Source: Paenibacillus sp. (GTDB taxonomy: Bacteria > Bacillota > Bacilli > Paenibacillales > NBRC-103111). Taken from it: 14,840 nucleotides of DNA. The DNA lies in the NCBI GenBank assembly GCA_029239545.1, contig JARBUQ010000037.1:1-14840 (forward strand), given 5' to 3'. The position numbers and the translations under genes are program-made. The notes beneath the pieces were generated by a model. The model searched no databases, was not told the DNA's origin, and saw only the letters and a program-made list of their open reading frames with translations. Below are positions 13,492-14,840 of the stretch, one piece after another; the stretch's first letter is position 1; every line of letters begins with the position of its first letter.

Positions 13492-14840
13492 ATGCCGGAG
13501 CAAATAGACCAACAACACGGGGATAGGCTTATTATGAATTACCCCGCCTCTTGGTGGCGGAATATGTGGCGCGAAGCGCTTCCCTCCGGCAATGGCGTAT
13601 TAGGCGCGTCCGTATTTGGCGGCGTGGAGGAAGAGACGGTGCTGCTCAATCATGCGCAGCTATGGCATTGGGGGCACAAGGATGAGTTGCCGGATGTGAG
13701 CGGCACACTTTCCCGGACCCGGGAGCTCATGGATGAGGAACGCTATGCCGAAGCCAGCTGGCAGCTGGCTGATGCGTTGAAAGGGCATGGTTATGGGACG
13801 CGTCTTGCTTCTCGGTTTCCGCTGGCTGCGATCAAGCTGACTATGCCCTGCGGCAGCGCCTTTCGCGAATACAGCCGGACGCTGGAAATGGACAGCGGCG
13901 AAGTAACCGTCTGCTGGACAGACGGCGCTTGCCGCTTTGAGCGAAAGCTGTTCGTTTCTCGTGCCGACGATGCGGTTGTTTATGAGATTGAAGGCAGCGG
14001 CGATGGACTTGTAACGGGCGAGATCGGTCTGATACTTCACCCAAGCGATCGCTGGGCGGATACACCGGAGTTCAAGGAACTGGAGCAATCGGTGGAAGCC
14101 GGCTCCGACGAAACTTTTGCTTGGTATGCCGCAACGAACGACGATGGAACGGATTTCGGTGCGGTTCTCCGAATCATTCCGCAAGGGGGCCACGTCGAAA
14201 CGAAGGAAGGCCTAATCTGTTTCGATAGGACCCGCCGTGTACTTGTACTGGTAAAGGTGTTTGTTCACGGCGAAAGGTCCAGGGATTGGGCCCGGCTGAA
14301 GCTTGAACTGGCCGAGCTTGCCCCAGCAGCCACCTACGAAAGGCTGCTGCAGCGTCACATAGCGCTGCATCGGCCTTTGTACCGCTCCGCTTCTCTGGAG
14401 CTGGACGACGCACAGCTGGATTCTCGTTCCAATGAACAACTGCTGTTGGATGCGTATCAGGGAGAAGCCCCTTTGGCGCTAGTACGTAAGATGTGGGCGT
14501 TCGGCAGGTATTTGTTCCTGAGCGGTACGGCCGCTGACGAGCAAGCCGAACCCTTCGGTCTGTATGGACTATGGGGAGGGGATTACCGGCTTGTGTGGAG
14601 CCATAACATGGCTAATGAAAATATCCAAATGATGTACTGGCATGCGCACGTCGGCGGTCTGGGCAAATTGACGGCATCCTTGTTCCGTTATTACGAGGGA
14701 CTGATGGACGATTTTCGCGAAAATGCCCGTAAGCTTTACGGCTGCCGAGGCATTTATATTCCTGCGGGAACTACAGCGGGTATTGGCGTGCCGAACCAGA
14801 TCGTGCCGGTGATCCTCAACTGGATTGGAGCAGCCGGTTG
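13492..14840 (+). CDS. GH95-like glycosidase (alpha-L-fucosidase/alpha-L-galactosidase family), 3' end beyond window
   Basis: Predicted exo-glycosidase, open at the right edge; 449 codons are visible, without a stop, of an expected 750-800. The N-terminal beta-supersandwich begins with ALPSGNGVLGASVFGG (29-44), the GH95 opening, then LLNHAQLWHWG. Near the end, PFGLYGLWGGDYRLVW (355-369 or so) and NENIQMMYW (375-383) match the GH95 element usually ending NINxxMNYW; N375 and N377 correspond to the two asparagines that activate the water in bifidobacterial AfcA. The general acid Glu would lie beyond the window, so activity and specificity cannot be judged. No signal peptide, hence probably cytoplasmic. 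ATG 13492 has AGGGAG at 13475-13480 with an 11-base spacer; ATG 13534 is a possible alternative. It lies 81 bases after the GH105 gene, with no terminator seen. Confidence 0.85.
   Translation, partial: MPEQIDQQHGDRLIMNYPASWWRNMWREALPSGNGVLGASVFGGVEEETVLLNHAQLWHWGHKDELPDVSGTLSRTRELMDEERYAEASWQLADALKGHGYGTRLASRFPLAAIKLTMPCGSAFREYSRTLEMDSGEVTVCWTDGACRFERKLFVSRADDAVVYEIEGSGDGLVTGEIGLILHPSDRWADTPEFKELEQSVEAGSDETFAWYAATNDDGTDFGAVLRIIPQGGHVETKEGLICFDRTRRVLVLVKVFVHGERSRDWARLKLELAELAPAATYERLLQRHIALHRPLYRSASLELDDAQLDSRSNEQLLLDAYQGEAPLALVRKMWAFGRYLFLSGTAADEQAEPFGLYGLWGGDYRLVWSHNMANENIQMMYWHAHVGGLGKLTASLFRYYEGLMDDFRENARKLYGCRGIYIPAGTTAGIGVPNQIVPVILNWIGAAG

Noticed and set aside
13660..14193. 177-codon minus-strand open frame
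   Set aside because: Antisense to the GH95-like reading frame, which has clear family motifs in the + direction.

Overview
The window looks like part of a Gram-positive, Paenibacillus-type (order Bacillales) chromosome. The signs are a Gram-positive lipoprotein solute receptor with a clear lipobox, LplB/YtcP/LipO-type CUT1 sugar-transporter proteins without their own ATPase, strong AGGAGG-type ribosome binding sites, and a large membrane-bound AraC regulator of the YesS/RhgR type. All ten genes run on the + strand with short gaps or overlaps. The window cuts into a gene at both ends. No gap exceeds about 120 bases, and no RNA genes, CRISPR arrays, transposases or phage genes were seen.

Layout. 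1-486: end of an ABC permease. 486-1355: second permease. 1446-2990: sugar-binding lipoprotein. 2991-3029: hairpin. 3106-4410: Gfo/Idh/MocA oxidoreductase. 4407-6575: multidomain GH105-type unsaturated uronyl hydrolase. 6686-8962: transmembrane AraC regulator, with a candidate promoter before it. 9005-11056: uncharacterised six-hairpin glycosidase related to GH65. 11114-12253: PL22 oligogalacturonate lyase. 12271-13410: YteR-like GH105 unsaturated rhamnogalacturonyl hydrolase. 13492 to the end: GH95-like enzyme, open at the right edge.

How it works together (inference). This is a pectin-oligosaccharide utilisation locus. The lipoprotein and two permeases import pectic fragments. None of the enzymes shows a signal peptide, so the fragments are probably dismantled in the cytoplasm. 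PL22 lyase splits oligogalacturonides, the two GH105 proteins remove unsaturated uronic acid ends, and the GH95-like and six-hairpin enzymes probably remove side-chain sugars. The oxidoreductase may handle an unusual released sugar. The regulator senses something outside the cell through its extracytoplasmic domain. No secreted polysaccharide lyase and no transporter ATPase lie in the window.

The least explained parts are the six-hairpin enzyme at 9005-11056 and the duplicated N-terminal domains of the GH105 protein at 4407-6575. The mix of backbone and L-sugar-type enzymes suggests a branched substrate (rhamnogalacturonan I or II) rather than plain homogalacturonan.
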